A DNA stretch of 64,000 bases, from NCBI GenBank assembly GCA_037974335.1, contig CM075760.1:3512859-3576858 (forward strand). Direction: 5' to 3'. This document shows, in pieces, positions 1 through 11,106 of this stretch (position 1 is its first letter; the number at the start of each line of letters is the position of its first letter). The notes below the pieces were generated by a model that saw only the letters and a program-made list of their open reading frames with translations, ran no database searches and was not told where the DNA came from. A program made the translations under genes and the position numbers. This DNA comes from Prionace glauca (taxonomy: Eukaryota > Chordata > Chondrichthyes > Carcharhiniformes > Carcharhinidae).

Positions 1-1227
1 GCATTTCAGGGCCAGTAAAGATGGTGAGTAGTTAACATTTTGTCATTATGCCTCAAAAGCATACAGCTTCACCTCTTTCATCAAGATACACATTTTTCAT
101 ATTCCGACGCCACGTTAACACAATTACCCTGTATTTATTTTTCAATTCAAATTGCTATTTAGGGTAATATGTACCGAGCACCCTACGGACTATCTGACAT
201 CATTTTATATATTTTCATATTCCTCGGTGAAAGTCCAAATATCTATCCTTGAAGTGAATGAACTTGCGCCGTCTAGTGTGTTGCCTCCAACTGATAGCAT
301 GCAATGCACTTTGAGTATATTTGGTGGGATGGTCCTAATCGGGCACGATTTCGAGCTTTTACCTTTATAGTTTTTGGTTTGTGGTCTGCGCTGGCTGTGA
401 ACCTAGCATGAAACAAAAAGCAATCTCACTGGCAGCAATTGCCCCTTCTCCAACAAATTTGAAACCTGGCACTGAGTCAAGGTGACATGTTACCACTAAC
501 AGGTAAAATCCTCCCCATTTTGTAACATTCCAAGTCGCTTGTTCCCAACTACTAAAATTTTCCACTAACCAACAACACCAAACATTAACCTGCCCAAAAC
601 AAGCGACAACGTGACAACTGGATAGCAACCAAGAAAGGATTCTTCCACTTTACTACAGATTCCTCCTCTTTATGACGTGCTGACAGTTAATGTGATCTAA
701 GATCAGGAGCCAAGATACTGAGTAAACTATTCATTCGAGCAAAGTAAGCAAACGTGCAGTAACGAGTACGTCCAATGCATCAAAGATTTGATTGTCTACC
801 CCAAAGCAATAAACAAGGAGACATCTGCTTACTTCATTCCCACTTTAAATGAAAACCCACTGTTGGCCGTGAAAGCACTTCAGTTTCAAACTCTGCTGCT
901 GCTCCATACACGACTACACACACAGCGATTTTGTTCGCTGATCAACGTATGTCTGCACGATTTGATTCCATGTAGATAAAAAGGCTGAATTGCAGTGAAA
1001 TCAGTCCACAGCGGGTACACGGAATGGGCTCCGTGTGCAGTGGGCCCTGAACAAATCTCTAAACGGTTTTGCATTTCATCCAAGTGACTTTACACTGAAA
1101 TTCACAGAATAGCTGTTCAAACAATCCCTGGAAACCCGAATACTTTCAGCACAATGTTTACCGTGTTCGAAATTGAAAAATAAATCTAAGCAATATTACA
1201 TAAGAGGTGAATAATAAAAGCTCCTCA
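1..1227. other. No gene recognised at left edge
   Basis: Both strands contain only short open stretches with no recognisable domain. I looked on the minus strand for an immunoglobulin constant-domain exon that would follow the V gene at 2986-3491 and saw none. The sequence does not match the LINE or SINE families seen elsewhere in the window. Confidence 0.5.
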
Positions 1228-1904
1228 ATGTATAACGGTTTCACACAGAGGGTAGTGGGGGTATGGAATGTTCTGCCAAGCAGGCACGCTGGATTTGTTT
1301 AAGAATTACTTAGACAGGCACATGAGTGGGTTGGAGATGGGGGGATATAGGAAATTGTTTTAAATAAGGTTCATTAGCACTGGGACGTCCCTGGTAATGT
1401 ATAAGGATGAGGAATGAATCTAATGTTTTTCTCTTTTAATTCACAGGTTTTAAGTCGGTCCGCCTTGTTGTCCAAGAGGGGCATACACGCGATGGGTTGT
1501 ACTTGGGCTGCTATTGGATGTTCGAGAGTAGCCTAGTGCTTCATGTGTTTAGTATGCGCTTAAACTGGACCAGATGTTGGGCAACACGACAGCTCAGTGA
1601 CTATCACCGTTTGCTGTGCAGACACATGGATTTGAGCCACCGTCTGTGGGAATTTGCGCATTCTCCCCGTGCTTGCGTGGGTTTTCTCTGGGTGCTCCAG
1701 TTTCCTCCCACATCCCAGAGATGTGCTATTAGGCTGATTGGAGGTAATAAACTGTCCCTAAATTAGTTTCCCTCAATGTGGAATGCTATAATCATAGATA
1801 AGGGTCATGGGTGGAGGGGGGGACTGGTAATGTTAAAATAGTGGCGTGGGCTCGTTGGGCCGAAGGGCCTGTTTCCCCGGGCTGTTTTTGTTCTTTGTTC
1901 TTTG
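1228..1904 (+). mobile_element. CR1-type LINE 3' end carrying a V-SINE-like core in its 3' UTR
   Basis: The left part matches the end of a CR1 ORF2 (the 'FFTQR' region onward, as in the copy at 31725-32670). It is followed by a 3' UTR that includes the V-SINE-type central segment (about 1630-1740) and ends in a short TTGTTCTT-type tandem tail near 1888-1903. The same arrangement recurs at 31725-32670 and, inverted, at 6268-6632, so it is one LINE subfamily rather than chance neighbours. The reading frame is degraded and the copy is 5'-truncated. Confidence 0.75.
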
Positions 1905-2523
1905 TCCCTTTCTGTCAGCGACCTTTACCCCCTACTCGAGAAGAGCAATTTAATCCCCGATCGGTCCTTCAGTGGCTCACAATTACATTGCCATCGTTAA
2001 TGTCGAGAATCCAATGAGCAAAACATTTGAAGATTATATGTTTGCATTAATTTAACAGGCATTGTTTTAGCATTTTGATTGGTGCTTTTCGAACGATACG
2101 AAATTCGCCGAGAACATTTTATATAATTAATGCTGTTTGCATGAAACTTGCCTTGCATTAATTCCATGAATTACAATCGCTCTATATCAATGACACCTCA
2201 GCAATGATAACTTTGCCGATCTAGTTCCGTTCTAAAGGAGTAAGTTTTGCAATCTGTTCAAATGATTATTTTAAACTTTCTATGTCAGTTAGGTTGCATA
2301 TTTGAATATAGCGGTGTACAAAGGTAAGTTACATATCGAAATTCATATGCATTTTCTCCCGTAAACAAGACTAAACAAATATTCTGATTTTAAATATAGT
2401 AAATTGCTAGCTGATCTGAGTGACCACAATAAACTGATTCCAACATCGCTTTATGCAATTCATACCATGTCTTCGAGAAAAATAATCATTAGCAATCTTG
2501 TGCGGATAACACAATTTCATTCT
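1905..2523. other. AT-rich spacer, nothing recognised
   Basis: AT-rich sequence without a convincing reading frame, repeat-family match or exon-like segment. Confidence 0.5.
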
Positions 2524-2962
2524 TTCTGATTGTGAAGTAGCTTGGTATGGCTTCTGCTCTGTTCAAGACGGTAAGAAACTGCCAAAAGTCGTGAATGTAG
2601 CCCAATCCATCACTCAAACCAACCTCCCATCCTTCGGCTCTGTCCTCAACTCCCGCTGCCTCGGCAAAGCATAATTAAGGACCCCACACACATGGGACAT
2701 ACTCTCTGCCGCCTTCTTCCGTCGGGAAAAAGATACAGAAATCTGACGTCACGTTCCAACGGACACAAGGACAGTTTCTTCCCTGTTGAATGGATGATCT
2801 TTGTCTGCACCCGAACTATGGCTGTTACACTACATTCTACACTCTCTCGTTTCCTTGTCTATGAACTGTATGCTTTGTCTCTATAGCGCACAAGAAACAA
2901 AACTTGTCACTGTATACTAATACATGTGACAATAAAAGATCAGATCAATCAAATCAAATAAA
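2524..2962 (+). mobile_element. L2-type LINE fragment (ORF2 C-terminus and 3' tail)
   Basis: A decayed frame reads like the typical fish L2 ORF2 ending (AWYG..SVQD, then a degraded version of the 'LLPSGKRYR' block near 2700-2740). The 3' UTR then ends in a tail of the form TGTGACAATAAA followed by short TCAAAT-like repeats. The element ends about 25 bp from the splice donor of the VNAR-like gene on the other strand. Three more pieces of this family are in the window (35029, 53531-56190, 62745). Confidence 0.75.
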
Positions 2963-2985
2963 ACGTAAAAAAAAGGCTCAATTAC

Positions 2986-3491
2986 CAGTAATCACCGTCA
3001 ACTCGGTGCCACCTCCGAAGTATTCATCGGTTATAAGCCATAATGTTGTATATGGTCTACAGTAAAACGTGCCACTGTCTTCAAATTTTAGATTCTCGAT
3101 ACGCAGAGAAAATGCGTTTTCTTCTCTGTTGATTGATTCCTCGTAGCGCCCACCAATCGATATGATCTCCCGCAATTCTGAGCCAGGTGCTATCCAAGAC
3201 CAGTGGGTGGTGTAGAGTGGGTTGGAATTACCAGAGAAGACACAGTTGATGACCAGTGATTCGCCAACCGCCTTCGTTGCCGTCCGTGGTGTTTGCCGCA
3301 CTCGTATGCAGAAAATGTCTGAGGGACAAAAAAAAATATTTCGAACCAATGTATTATATTAAGAGCAACCTAATTTCAATAATGCAGACAAGGCTGAATA
3401 TTTTCTTCATGAAACTAGCATTAAATCTCTATAATTAACCACACTTACTTGATAATAAGGCTAAAAAGATTGAACACCAGAAGGTATTCAT
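2986..3491 (-). CDS. VNAR-type immunoglobulin V gene, germline-joined V-J exon with leader exon
   Basis: Two exons on the minus strand. The leader exon (3491-3449, 43 nt) encodes MNTFWCSIFLALLS and ends at a GTAAGT donor. A 130-nt intron follows, with a pyrimidine-rich stretch and CAG acceptor. The V exon (3318-2986) ends at a GTAATT donor in phase 1, as Ig and TCR J regions do. The spliced part is 125 residues: signal peptide, then FR1 RVRQTPRTATK..GES close to IgNAR V regions, Cys40 (INC), Trp54/Trp56, no normal CDR2 but the VNAR-type GGRY (70-73), FSLRI (84-88), EDSGTFYC with Cys101, a CDR3 of about 12 residues, and the J motif FGGGTELTV (115-123). Beyond the canonical Cys pair there is only Cys18, close to the expected signal cleavage. 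V and J are contiguous with no recombination signal. It could be an IgNAR V or the NAR-type V of a TCR-delta chain (NAR-TCR). No constant exon lies in the remaining 2.98 kb, so the 3' part is outside the window or lost. Confidence 0.85.
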
Positions 3492-3564
3492 TTTTACTTC
3501 AGTGGGCAACAGTTCAATGGGCACAGTGAGTACCGGACTGCGGAACTGCACATCGGAGGGCCCA

Positions 3565-3598
3565 CCTTATACATCTTGAAGACTGACCTAATTTGCGT
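3565..3598 (-). promoter_or_regulatory. Octamer-like and TATA elements of the VNAR-like gene
   Basis: Read on the minus strand, ACGCAAAT (3598-3591; one base off the Ig octamer ATGCAAAT) is followed about 18 nt later by a GTATAAGG TATA-like box (about 3573-3566). The ATG lies about 75 nt further on, at 3491. Octamer, short gap, TATA and leader ATG in this order is the standard layout of Ig V promoters. The spacing is seen in the sequence; function is inferred. Confidence 0.6.
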
Positions 3599-3879
3599 AG
3601 GGCGGACTAAGGGACCAATCACGTTTGTGGTGTGCTAATGCTGGGCTTCACGTCAATATTTACTTGTAGGTACCCGCCTCAAATTAATCTAATATTGGTG
3701 GAAATAGCAAGAATACTAATTCTGTTGGGTTTCTGTCCATTGGGCTGATTTGATTTGGATATGTTTCTACTTTGTTATTTTCCTGATGTTGTAACCTTGC
3801 AACTGGGCTTGTGTACGAGATTGTCACAACAGATAGATGAAAAAGCGTTAATTCAATAATTATTGTGGAAGCATCGAAA

Positions 3880-4143
3880 TTGCAACTTCGATTAGTAGTT
3901 GGAAGTATCCCACGGGATTCTGTTTCGGGGAAATCTGTGGAATTCCCTGCCCAGTGAAGCAGTTGAGGCTACATCAACTTTTCTGAAGGCAAAGTAAGAC
4001 ATATGTTTGAACAGCAAATGTTCATAGTGGCCGGGCGGGTAAGTGGAGCTGAGTCCATGAAAATATCAGCCATGATCTTTTTGAATGGTGGAGCCGGCTC
4101 GAGGGGCCAAATCGTCTATTCCTGCTCATGGTTCTGATGTTCT
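3880..4143 (+). mobile_element. Old CR1 LINE 3' end
   Basis: Matches the end of CR1 ORF2 and its 3' UTR ('ggaattccctgcc...', 'gccggctcgaggggcc') and ends in a diverged TTCTGATGTTCTTA tail of the CR1 type. Highly decayed. Confidence 0.6.
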
Positions 4144-4754
4144 TATTTAAAGCTTCATTTCACTGCGAATAGCAATGATTGGAGTCTGAGGCTAAAGAGA
4201 GTGCGGACGACATTTGAGCAGCATAAACATAGCAATGAGGTATAATGAAATGTTCAGACCATTAATGGGAAATTGGCAAAATGGAGCAATGAGTTCGACC
4301 CTGTAAACGGAAGTCAATATCAGTTTATGCGATTTGAATGAGTTTTCTAAAGTGAAGAGTAGTTAATATCCTAGGAATGCAAGTGGGTAAGACGCCGAGA
4401 GCAAAAAACTGAGTTCACAAAACACAGGTTCACACAACATGAAATGTTGGTAAGTCTGTAAAAAGGCACACAAGAAATTGCATCAAAGCTGGGACAAAAC
4501 ATAAAAGTGAAAGATAATCTTAACTCTATAGAAAATCTGCTTAAGATTCCACTTCTGTGAGCAGCATTCTACTTCACCCTCCAGTGTCAAAACTGCGTCT
4601 TCATAGTTTGCACAGCACAGTTTCACCAGGATGTCATCTAACATGAGGAAATGTAATGTTCGAAATAAGATTTGAAAATTTAGTTTCTGTGTATACGAGC
4701 AAATTTGATTATATAAAAGGAGAAAATATTCAGTCCTTCGAGTTTGTTCATTCA

Positions 4755-5230
4755 TTTTGATCACAGCTGACCATCAAATTCAATATCTTATTCCCGCCTT
4801 CCCACAATATCCCTTGATACATTTAGCCCCATGAGCTATATCTAATTTCTTCTTGAAATCAGATGTTTTCGCATGAATTACTTTCTGTGGTAGCGATTTC
4901 CTCAGGTTCGCCAATCTCTAGGTGAAGAAATTTCTCCTTAACTTAGTTCCAAAAGGTTCATCAGTATCCTCAAACTATGAACCGGAGTTTTGCACTCCCC
5001 CCAGCATTGGGAACATTCTTTCAGAATCTACCCTGTATAAATCGGTTAGAATTTTATAAGTTTCAATGAGATCCCATCTCACACTTCTAACCTCTAATGG
5101 ATATAATCCTAACCGAATTAATAGCTTCCCATATGGCAGGCCTGTTATTCCAGGAAGTATATTAGTAAAATGTCACTGCACTCCCTTTATAGCAAGGACA
5201 TCTTTCGTCAGAAAAGGACACTAAAACTGC
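4755..5230 (-). mobile_element. Old CR1 LINE fragment, minus strand
   Basis: The reverse complement follows the CR1 ORF2 C-terminal layout ('caatgagatcccatctcac...', '...tgcactccctttatagcaagg' corresponding to the GDLIETYK and LERVQRRF region). No open frame remains. Confidence 0.55.
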
Positions 5231-5606
5231 ACAAGTCCCATATTGGAGACGAGTTGAGGAGGAATAGTTTAAAATGAACAACTTCCAGTAACTGAGGGCT
5301 CAGGGAAATAGGCTCCATTCACCTACGAACAAGGGTAATACATTTATAACAGATGATAACAGAAATATTGTTACTCGGAGGGTTTTGCGGCCATGGAAAT
5401 ATTTCCCAGATTTAACTTTTCATGTCCTGACTTTGCATCACAGTTGTCCTATTGGAAATTCACAACATGAAATCTCCCGTTTCACAGATGCAGTCGGAGC
5501 TGCTGAGATTCCCAGAATATTCTGATGTTTATTTATCTATTTGTTTCAAATTTTAAACAGCTGTGTTACGTTACATACGGCAAAAAATAAGAATACCATA
5601 GAACCT

Positions 5607-5790
5607 CTAATACATAGAACATAGAACATTACAGCACAAACAGGCCCTTCGGCCCTCGAGTTGCGCCGATCGCATCAACCCCACCAATCTATAGACCTAT
5701 CTATAACCCCAATCCCATTAAATACAGATCGATGTTAAACTGTATATATTCCTCCAGTTTGGGAAAAATAACCTTCAATCTCTAAGTCTA
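5607..5790 (-). mobile_element. CR1 LINE 3' tail, minus strand
   Basis: Starts (minus-strand 3' end) with the ATGTTCTATGTTCT-type tail and the sequence 'acaggcccttcggccctcgagttgcgccgat', the same subfamily as the longer copy at 35869-36845. Beyond about 5720 it diverges. Confidence 0.7.
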
Positions 5791-6267
5791 TCAGTTCGAA
5801 GATTCTGTACCCATGTTGCACATTTCCTTTTGATTCGCGACCTTTATTCTGCTGGAAGAAACCTTCTTTTCCTCTTCAAACTTTTTTTTCCAAGTCAATG
5901 TACACCTCTCTCCGTTATCTGATCAGCAATTTTAAAAAAATGACTAGCTGGAACAATTCTTCTGCTAACATGTTACGTTCTAATCAATCTATCAAGCACT
6001 GGAACTGATCATTTCCATCGACTCCCTCTATATGGACTGTAGGTTTCCAAAGCAACACTTTGACAGTGAGTGTTGCTAGACACACAACTCTGCAAAGTAT
6101 GATAACACTATTCATTACAGAAGCTGAGATGGTGGAACTTGATGTCATAGAAACTCCCTATGCGATTTCAAAAGGGGAAATTAGGTAGATGGCTACTTTA
6201 AAGACAAAAAGTTAAACAAAGCATGGATTATTGCTTCTACATATCCCTTAAAGCCAGTGGATTCACC

Positions 6268-6632
6268 GGTACAAAGAACAAAGAACAACGCAGCACGGGA
6301 AACAGGCCCTTCGGCCCAACGAGCCCGCGCCGCCGCATCTTCCTACACCTACCCTGCCCTGTGTGTATGTGAGTGGAACCCCTAATGTAGTCAGATTCAG
6401 GGGAGAATAGCGTAGGGTCAATTTGGTACACCAATCAGCCTAAGAGCACATCTTTGGGGTGTGGGAGGAAACCGGAGCGCCCGGAGGAAACCCACGCAAC
6501 CACAGGGAGAATGCACAAACTCCCACAGACACAGGCCCAAATCCATGTATCTGCACAGCTAGCAGTGATAGTCACTGAGCTATTGTGGCGCCCGTCTGCT
6601 GGTCCAGGATTTAGCACACACAACGACACGAA
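6268..6632 (-). mobile_element. LINE 3' end with V-SINE-like core, minus strand
   Basis: Inverted copy of the 3' half of the element at 1228-1904. The CAAAGAACAAAGAA tail is at 6272, followed by 'aacaggcccttcggcccaacgagcc' and then the V-SINE-type central segment near 6455-6540. Confidence 0.7.
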
Positions 6633-7107
6633 GTAGGAAGTCCACTATTATTGTTATCAGCTTGGCAGAGGAATATTATATAGAGTGTAGTTCACATCAC
6701 TGAAGGAGCACGCCAGAGTTTTCACTGATCGGGAAAACCAAATGTACAGCCGAGAAAGTATACAAGCTGGAATTTTTCCACTAGCAATAATTAAATTCAT
6801 CCAATTCATGCTAGGATGGAAGAAATCACATCATGCTTTCTACCAAGATTTCAGCTGGGGAAATTGCTAAGTATCTGGAAGGTTTTAACCCCTGGGAGCA
6901 GAGAAAGCATGAGCTGGCAACCTGGTCCTTCAAAACTGTCCCAATATTGAATACAATCATATTGAATACGTATATTGAATACGTACGATGGCAATTTCTC
7001 CTGTCCCAGTACTGGATGATAAACTTTTTTTAAAATTCATTACGTAAATGTAATGAAAAAGGTGATTGTGTGATTCGAATAGAAAGATTTGAATGAGGGC
7101 TGAAGTC

Positions 7108-7497
7108 AATTATAGAACATAGAACATAGAACATTACAGCGCAGAACAGGCCCTTCGGCCCACGATGTTGTGCCGACCAGTTACAAAACAATGACCCACT
7201 AGCCTAAACCAATCCCTTTTCGTCCATAAACCCATCCACAGATCTCTTAAACGCCCCCAAACTAGGCGCATTTACAACTGCAGCTGGCAGGGCATTCCAG
7301 TCCCTCACCACCCTCTGGGTAAAGAACCTACCCCTGACATCAGTCCTATAACTACTCCCCTTTAATTTAAAGTCGTGCCCCCTCGTGCTAGCTTTCTCCA
7401 TCCTAGGAAAAAGGCTATCACTATCTACCCTGTCTAAACCTCTAATCATCTTATATGTTTCAATGAGATCCCCTCTTAGCCGCCTTCTTTCCAGCGA
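7108..7497 (-). mobile_element. CR1 LINE 3' end, minus strand
   Basis: Begins with the reverse-complement CR1 tail (ATAGAACATAGAACA) at 7112 and runs into the last ~110 codons of ORF2. The frame on the minus strand (about 7480-7204) reads LERRRLRGDLIETYKMIRGLDRVDSDSLFPRMEK, nearly the same as the copies at 46.6-49.0 and 54.3-55.4 kb, so this is a young subfamily. Truncated at 7497. Confidence 0.85.
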
Positions 7498-7507
7498 ATT
7501 ATGGAAT

Positions 7508-7935
7508 AGAATCATCGAATCCCTCCAGTGCAAAAGGTGGCACTTTGGCCCATCATGCCTGCAGTGACAACTATCCCATTCAGGTCCTATTCCCATAACC
7601 CCACATATTTATCCTACTAAACATAGCATCATAGAATCCCTACAGTACATAAGGAGGCCATTCGGCCCGTCAAGCCCAATCAGGTCCTATCACTGCAAGT
7701 CCATATATTTACGCTCCAATCCCCTTAACATTAAGAGACAATATAGCTTGGTCAATCCACCCTAATCTGCATATGTTTGGCGTGTGGGAAGAAAACGGAG
7801 CACCTGGAGGAAACCCAGACAGAGACGGGGAGAACGTGCAAACTCCAAAAGACTGTCACCGGAGACCGGAATTGAACCCAGGTCCCTGGCAGTGTGAGGC
7901 AGCAGTACTAACCATTGTGGCACCGTGCCACACAA
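7508..7935 (-). mobile_element. Two adjacent V-SINE-type SINEs, minus strand
   Basis: A partial copy (about 7508-7612, tail side only) is followed by a nearly complete copy (about 7622-7935). From the minus-strand 3' end: tail 'catagaatccctacagtac', middle 'gtgtgggaagaaaacggagcacctggagg' (the V-SINE central domain), and tRNA-related head ending near 'ctaaccattgtggcaccgtgcca'. Tail type A (CR1-like end). Confidence 0.8.
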
Positions 7936-8474
7936 AAGCACCTCAGCCAATCACCAAAGAGGGCACCTGCATTTGAAGCGGGGACGTCTTGACCTGAAGT
8001 CAAATGTTCAATTACTGAGTTGTATCCTGACATTAAACTATAATTAAGATTAACGAGACACAGCTGCAAACCGGCCAGGGAGGTATCTTGGATTGATGAA
8101 AGGTAGAATCTCTATGCATAAAGATAGCCAACCTCTGGAATGTTCATCCCGTAAGGAAATGAAAAAAACGTGTTTAAATGCTGTAAGAAATTGTTGGCTT
8201 TCCAAAGAAGGGATGAATAAAAGCCACAGAATGACCTCCCTTTTGCTTCCATTTGAAAAAAAAACTCGGTGACGTTACCATGCAATTACTAACCCCACTG
8301 AGAGTCACACTGAGACACCAGGCCAATCCATGTGCAATATCACGAATAGTCACACTGTTCTCTTCACATTTACACCAATTTTAATTTTTAGTATTAACAT
8401 TAAAACAAGGGAAACAAACTTCACACTGCTAATTCTAAAAAAAAATCAATGTTCGAAACCCAGTAAGCTGATTC

Positions 8475-8628
8475 ATAGAATCCTACAGTGCAGAAGGAGG
8501 TCATTCGGCCCATAGAGTCTGCACCGACCACAATCCCACCCATAACCCATGCATTTATCCTAGCTCATCGCCTGACACTAAGGGGCAATTTAGCAGCAGT
8601 GCTAGCCACTATACCATCGTGCCGCCCG
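8475..8628 (-). mobile_element. V-SINE-type SINE with internal deletion, minus strand
   Basis: Tail (about 8475-8530) and tRNA-like head ('gccactataccatcgtgccgccc') are present but the central conserved segment is missing, leaving about 150 bp. Tail type A. Confidence 0.75.
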
Positions 8629-9035
8629 AAGGCAATCTTACTACAGATTTTTTTCCAACTTCTCCAACACATTCGAGATAAATATGCTTCCAATTTCCAT
8701 TAAGGTTCAAATTTCTTGGATACCTACTCCTACCGATCAGTTTTCATGTTAGAACAAAGCGAAAAAAAACTAGTACAAGCATATCCAGGATTCTTACATC
8801 TCGTGGCAACGATGATACTTTTGTCAAGTTGCACTGCAACTTGGCATTCCGCCACAGGCTACCAACCTTGAATCGAACAACCACGTATGTATTAATTCAA
8901 ATGGCGAGCTTTTACCAACATGTACAAATATATCATTATTGCTGGTTGTGACGGCAAACAATCCTCACAGCCTCTACTTTAAGATGTGATGAGTTTTTTT
9001 TTTAAGTTTAAAGATGTGTCATTTACAAATCTGTC

Positions 9036-9300
9036 AATTCATTAACACTGAAATGAAATTGCAATGAATATCATCTAGTTCCAGACTCCAGCGCCTGCTC
9101 GCAAACAAAGGAGGATAATTTAGCACGGCCAAAGCACTGAACCCGCACATCTTTTGGACTACGGGAGAAAACTGGAGCAGCCAGGGGAAACCCAAACAGA
9201 CACGGGGAGAACTTGCAAACTCCACACAGACAGGGACCCAATCGGGAATCGAATGTAGGTCTTGGCGCTGTGAGGCAGCAATGCTATTCATTGTGCCGTG
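9036..9300 (-). mobile_element. V-SINE-type SINE, tail type B, minus strand
   Basis: Reverse-complement copy with head at the right (gaggcagcaatgctattcattgtgccgtg), central segment near 9150-9230, and a tail of type B ('ttgcaatgaatatcatctag...' region) instead of the CR1-like tail. Confidence 0.65.
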
Positions 9301-9605
9301 AAGAAAGGCGCTACATTAATGTTAGTTATATATTTCTAATTGGCGTTCATTTCTAAATCCATGCACGCTGATAGGTGATAAATGTGTTTTTTTAAATATA
9401 ACACTATTCAAAACTCAGTTTGTGAATACCAGGTACACAGGTTAAGACTGCATGATATTTGATAATTATATACTGCCTGGAGATCAGCCAATTAACGTTG
9501 GCGGTGTCCACCGCAACGCACGACTGGGGTTCACCCCGCAGTCACTTTTAGCCTCACGTTTCTGTATCAGAAGGGAACTGAAAAAGGAGCTGAAAGTAAA
9601 ATGCC

Positions 9606-9695
9606 AGCGATGCTGGAAAACGAAAATAATAATTTTAAAAAAACCGCATGAGCTGCGCAGGTCCCTGAGCATCTGTGATGAGGGAAACAGGGTTT
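9606..9695 (+). repeat. Possible copy of an unclassified interspersed repeat
   Basis: Words such as 'atgctggaaaa', 'gcgcaggtccctgagcatctgtgatgag' resemble the better preserved copy at 21655-21815. Short and diverged. Confidence 0.35.
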
Positions 9696-10032
9696 CACTT
9701 TAAGGCAAATTTGAACATTTATTTGACGATTACTTGCATCATTGGGAAGATGCCATATGACAGGAGGGTCTTTCTGCGAATGTCTGCTCCTCTGTGAATA
9801 GGTGGCACCCATGGCGGTGAAGAGTATCCAGCCATTACCATCACTGTGATCTTGAAGCAAATTGCTGGTATTTATTTCTCACGTGATTTCAGTACAACAC
9901 ACCAAAACGCAATCTCCACATTGTGTTAATGTGTGAAGCTATGGGCAGTTCTGTCTAGTTCACTGTTGATTTCACCTTTGATCATTGGCCACGTCTTGCC
10001 AGAAAGTGAAATAAAATGTTGTATTGACAAGA

Positions 10033-10180
10033 CTAGTTTGGGGGCGTTTAAGAGATCTGTGGAAAGGTTTATGGACGAAAAGGGATTGGTTTAGGTTAGT
10101 GGGTCATTGTTTTGTAACTGGTCGGCGCAACATCGCGGGCCGAAGGGCCTGTTCTGCGCTGTAATGTTCTATGTTCTATG
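10033..10180 (+). mobile_element. CR1 LINE 3' end
   Basis: Last ORF2 codons (LGAFKRSVERFMDEKGLV in the young subfamily), then 'ggtcggcgcaacatcg' and 'ggccgaagggcctgttct', ending in TGTTCTATGTTCTATG. Strongly 5'-truncated, otherwise close to the 46.6-49.0 kb copy. Confidence 0.85.
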
Positions 10181-10324
10181 AAGACAGCGACACGAGCGAC
10201 TGAGGTTGTCTGCACACAGAATTGTCTGAAAAATATTTCTGTTGCTCCATATTTAAATGTTTGTCCATAATTTAAAGCATATTTGGCTGTGTTTCAAGAT
10301 CCATATTTCATACATCATCTGCCC

Positions 10325-10475
10325 ATACATAGAAACCCGACAATGCAGAAAGAGGCCATTCGGACCATCGAGCCTGCAGCGACCACAATCCCATCCAGAT
10401 TGGATTGTAACCGCACATATTTACCCTGCTAATCACTGACACTATGTTCAATTTAACATGGCCAATCAACCAAAT
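10325..10475 (-). mobile_element. V-SINE-type SINE 3' half, minus strand
   Basis: Tail type A at the left ('catagaaacccgacaatgcagaaagagg') through 'aatttaacatggccaatcaacc'. The central domain and head are absent. Confidence 0.7.
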
Positions 10476-11106
10476 GTAATTCATTCCATTTAACTGATTT
10501 GTGATAACCCTGGATTAGCACATAGCTGGGCCTAAAGTCTCCGAATGTGAGTGTCCACAAATTCCTTCGCCACACTCACTGGATTGTGTGCATCTGTACT
10601 TTTGTCACATCAAACCTACCAAAAAGAATCCCATTTATGCCAACAATCTGTTTCTTATTTATGGCCAATCTTTTGTCCATGTCAACATGATACTCATTCA
10701 ACCACGAGCTTTCATTTTCTGCAGCAATTTTGATGTTGTAACTGAGCAAATGTTTTCTATCTTGCACGCATACATTGCATTCATCAATTCACTTTATCCA
10801 CAACACATGTGACTCATTGAAATAATTCTGACAATTGCATTAAACATGATTTCCATTTGACAAAAAATGTTAATTCTGCATAATTGACTTGTCTTTTTTC
10901 CCTCATGCCAGGTTCTGCCGTATTTGATGATAGCATTTAATTCTTGCCGTCTGATGAATGCTAGGCTAGCTGACCTGTCCCACTCTACGTTCAGTGCTGC
11001 CGCGTTTTGTAGATTTTTTTTTCGCTATTTTCCAAACTAATTGAACCTTCCAGGCTTCTAGGAAATTTTGGAAATGTCACATGAATTCATCGGTCACCTC
11101 ACTGGC
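10476..11106. other. No gene or repeat recognised
   Basis: Short overlapping open stretches on both strands (10551-10812) have no recognisable domain and look like chance frames in AT-rich DNA. Confidence 0.5.
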
